A stretch of DNA of 6,756 nt from Acidimicrobiales bacterium (GTDB lineage Bacteria > Actinomycetota > Acidimicrobiia > Acidimicrobiales > Acidimicrobilacustridaceae), in the NCBI GenBank assembly GCA_023264135.1, contig JALQSZ010000084.1:1-6756 (forward strand), in the 5' to 3' direction. Below, piece after piece: positions 5,739 through 6,756 of this stretch. The translations under genes were made by a program, and so were the position numbers. A model generated the notes under the pieces. That model made no database searches. It had not been told where the DNA came from and saw only the letters and a list, made by a program, of their open reading frames with translations. How positions within the stretch are numbered: position 1 is the first letter of the stretch; every line of letters starts with the position of its first letter.

Positions 5739-5760
5739 ACCCAAGCAGAAGGGCTGCGCC

Positions 5761-6207
5761 ATGCGCACCTACACCCCCAAGGTCAGTGAAATTCAGCGCC
5801 AGTGGTACGTCGTCGACGCCGAAGGCATGGTCCTCGGTCGACTCGCCACCGAGGTTGCGACCATTCTTCGCGGCAAGCACAAGCCGACCTACACCCCGCA
5901 TATCGACACCGGCGATCACGTCATCGTGATTAACGCCGACAAGGTTGTGCTGACGTCGAACAAGGGCGACAAGCTCTTCGTGCATCGTCACTCTGGTTAT
6001 CCAGGTGGTCTGCGCTCAAAGTCGTACGGTCAGTTGATCGCGGAAAAGCCCGAAGAAGCAGTGCGTCGCGCTGTTCGCGGAATGATTCCGAAGAACCGTC
6101 TTGGTCGTCAGATGATCAAGAAGCTCAAGGTCTACGCCGGCCCGGTGCATAACCACGCCGCGCAGAACCCGCAGTCCATTGAATTCGCCCACGCCAAGGC
6201 TCGCTGA
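5761..6207 (+). CDS. rplM: 50S ribosomal protein L13
   Basis: L13 is an early-assembly protein of the large subunit. The product has 148 residues, normal for the family. Recognisable blocks are [40 protein letters not shown], the [15 protein letters not shown] segment, [10 protein letters not shown], and [20 protein letters not shown] followed by [19 protein letters not shown] 5761 follows AAGGG (5749-5753) by 7 bases and gives the usual N-terminus. The frame is open far upstream through truA, but that is a shadow. It is followed by rpsI after 17 bases, the universal L13-S9 pair. A promoter candidate and a three-helix leader lie directly upstream, so the pair probably forms its own transcription unit, possibly with L13 feedback control. 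Confidence 0.98.
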   Translation: MRTYTPKVSEIQRQWYVVDAEGMVLGRLATEVATILRGKHKPTYTPHIDTGDHVIVINADKVVLTSNKGDKLFVHRHSGYPGGLRSKSYGQLIAEKPEEAVRRAVRGMIPKNRLGRQMIKKLKVYAGPVHNHAAQNPQSIEFAHAKAR

Positions 6208-6224
6208 GCGGCAAGGAACAGACA

Positions 6225-6617
6225 ATGTCGAACCCCCTCGTTCAGTCAACCGGTCGTCGTAAGCGTGCAGTTGCACGCGTCATGCTTCGTCCTGGCTCCG
6301 GCACCATCACCGTTAACAAGCGTCCGGTCGCGGAGTACTTCCCGTCAGAGACGCATCGCATGATCCTTACTGAACCGCTTCGTCTTACGAGCACCGACGA
6401 GGTCTATGACGTCGTGTGCAACATCGACGGTGGCGGCGTGTCCGGTCAGGCCGGCGCCCTTCGTCACGGCATTGCTCGTGCACTTATCGAACTCGACCCC
6501 GAACTGCGCGGCGAGCTCAAGAAGGCCGGATTCCTTACTCGCGATGATCGTAAGAAGGAATCGAAGAAGTACGGCCTCAAGAAGGCTCGTAAGGCTCCGC
6601 AGTACTCGAAGCGCTAA
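6225..6617 (+). CDS. rpsI: 30S ribosomal protein S9
   Basis: S9 is in the head of the small subunit, and its C-terminal Lys-Arg tail reaches the P-site tRNA. The product has 130 residues with [19 protein letters not shown] (8-26), INVN-like [14 protein letters not shown], the glycine block [19 protein letters not shown] (about 69-87), and the diagnostic end [15 protein letters not shown]...APQYSKR. All key features, including the terminal SKR, are intact. AAGGA (6213-6217) lies 7 bases before ATG 6225. It forms the standard pair with rplM and shares its transcript. glmM follows after a 46-base gap. Confidence 0.98.
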   Translation: MSNPLVQSTGRRKRAVARVMLRPGSGTITVNKRPVAEYFPSETHRMILTEPLRLTSTDEVYDVVCNIDGGGVSGQAGALRHGIARALIELDPELRGELKKAGFLTRDDRKKESKKYGLKKARKAPQYSKR

Positions 6618-6627
6618 TCCATTCGTT

Positions 6628-6652
6628 CTCGCTGGTTTTGGCGAGTTCGTTT
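6628..6652 (+). terminator. weak terminator-like hairpin after rpsI
   Basis: CTCGC (6628-6632) can pair with GCGAG (6641-6645) around an 8-base loop, followed by the T-rich TTCGTTT (6646-6652). The stem is only 5 bp, so termination would be weak or partial. It lies 10 bases after the rpsI stop and 11 bases before glmM. Read-through into glmM is likely if it works at all. Confidence 0.35.
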
Positions 6653-6663
6653 GCACCTAGACC

Positions 6664-6756
6664 ATGACCCTCCGATTCGGAACCGACGGCGTACGCGGGC
6701 CCGCATCGGACTTCACTGACGCGCTTGTCATCGCGTTAGGTCAAGCAGCAGCGCAG
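6664..6756 (+). CDS. glmM: phosphoglucosamine mutase, N-terminal part cut by window edge
   Basis: GlmM converts glucosamine-6-phosphate to glucosamine-1-phosphate, a step toward UDP-N-acetylglucosamine for the cell wall. Only 31 codons are visible, starting MTLRFGTDGVRGPA. The FGTDGVRG motif at the N-terminus is diagnostic for the alpha-D-phosphohexomutase superfamily, and its exact form, with the position after rplM-rpsI (common in actinobacteria), points to GlmM. The catalytic serine and metal site are beyond the window. ATG 6664 is the natural start; no clear ribosome-binding site precedes it. A different phosphohexomutase is possible but unlikely. Confidence 0.9.
   Translation, partial: MTLRFGTDGVRGPASDFTDALVIALGQAAAQ

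Noticed and set aside
5107..5760. Long N-terminal extension of rplM (possible fusion)
   Set aside because: The extension is truA read in another frame; ATG 5761 has a proper ribosome-binding site and the standard L13 start.

Overview
The window is a ribosomal-protein and translation locus, gene-dense and with every supported gene on the + strand. The order is adk (5' end cut off), map, infA, rpmJ, rpsM, rpsK, rpsD, rpoA, rplQ, truA, rplM, rpsI, glmM (3' end cut off). This order, the GC-rich codon choice and the protein sequences fit a high-GC Gram-positive bacterium of the phylum Actinomycetota. A deep-branching lineage such as Acidimicrobiia is my best guess from overall character; I could not run a phylogeny.

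Layout. 1-1353: adk and map, 7 bases apart, the tail of the secY-adk-map segment. 1354-1493: a gap with a good candidate sigma-70-type promoter (TTGGAG, 17 bases, TAGGGT). 1494-1718: infA, which appears to start at CTG. 1719-1839: a gap predicted to fold into three consecutive hairpins that end just before the rpmJ Shine-Dalgarno (SD) sequence. 1840-4734: rpmJ, rpsM, rpsK, rpsD, rpoA and rplQ, tightly packed apart from an 83-base gap before rpoA. 4762-4789: a perfect 11-bp hairpin at the rplQ/truA junction. 4751-5617: truA. 5618-5760: a gap with a second, similar promoter and three back-to-back hairpins before rplM. 5761-6617: rplM and rpsI. 6618-6663: a short gap with a weak terminator-like hairpin. 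6664 to the end: the first 31 codons of glmM. There is no gene-free stretch longer than 300 bases, and I see no mobile element, CRISPR array, tRNA or rRNA.

How the genes work together. Most products act in making or running the ribosome: initiation factor IF-1, proteins L36, S13, S11, S4, L17, L13 and S9, the RNA polymerase alpha subunit, methionine aminopeptidase (trims new proteins) and TruA (modifies tRNA). Adk balances adenylate nucleotides. GlmM begins a cell-wall precursor pathway.

The gene content is ordinary. The interest lies in control: a CTG start on infA, two structured leaders placed like ribosomal-protein autoregulatory elements, a hairpin over the apparent truA start, two look-alike promoters, and abrupt composition changes inside map and truA.
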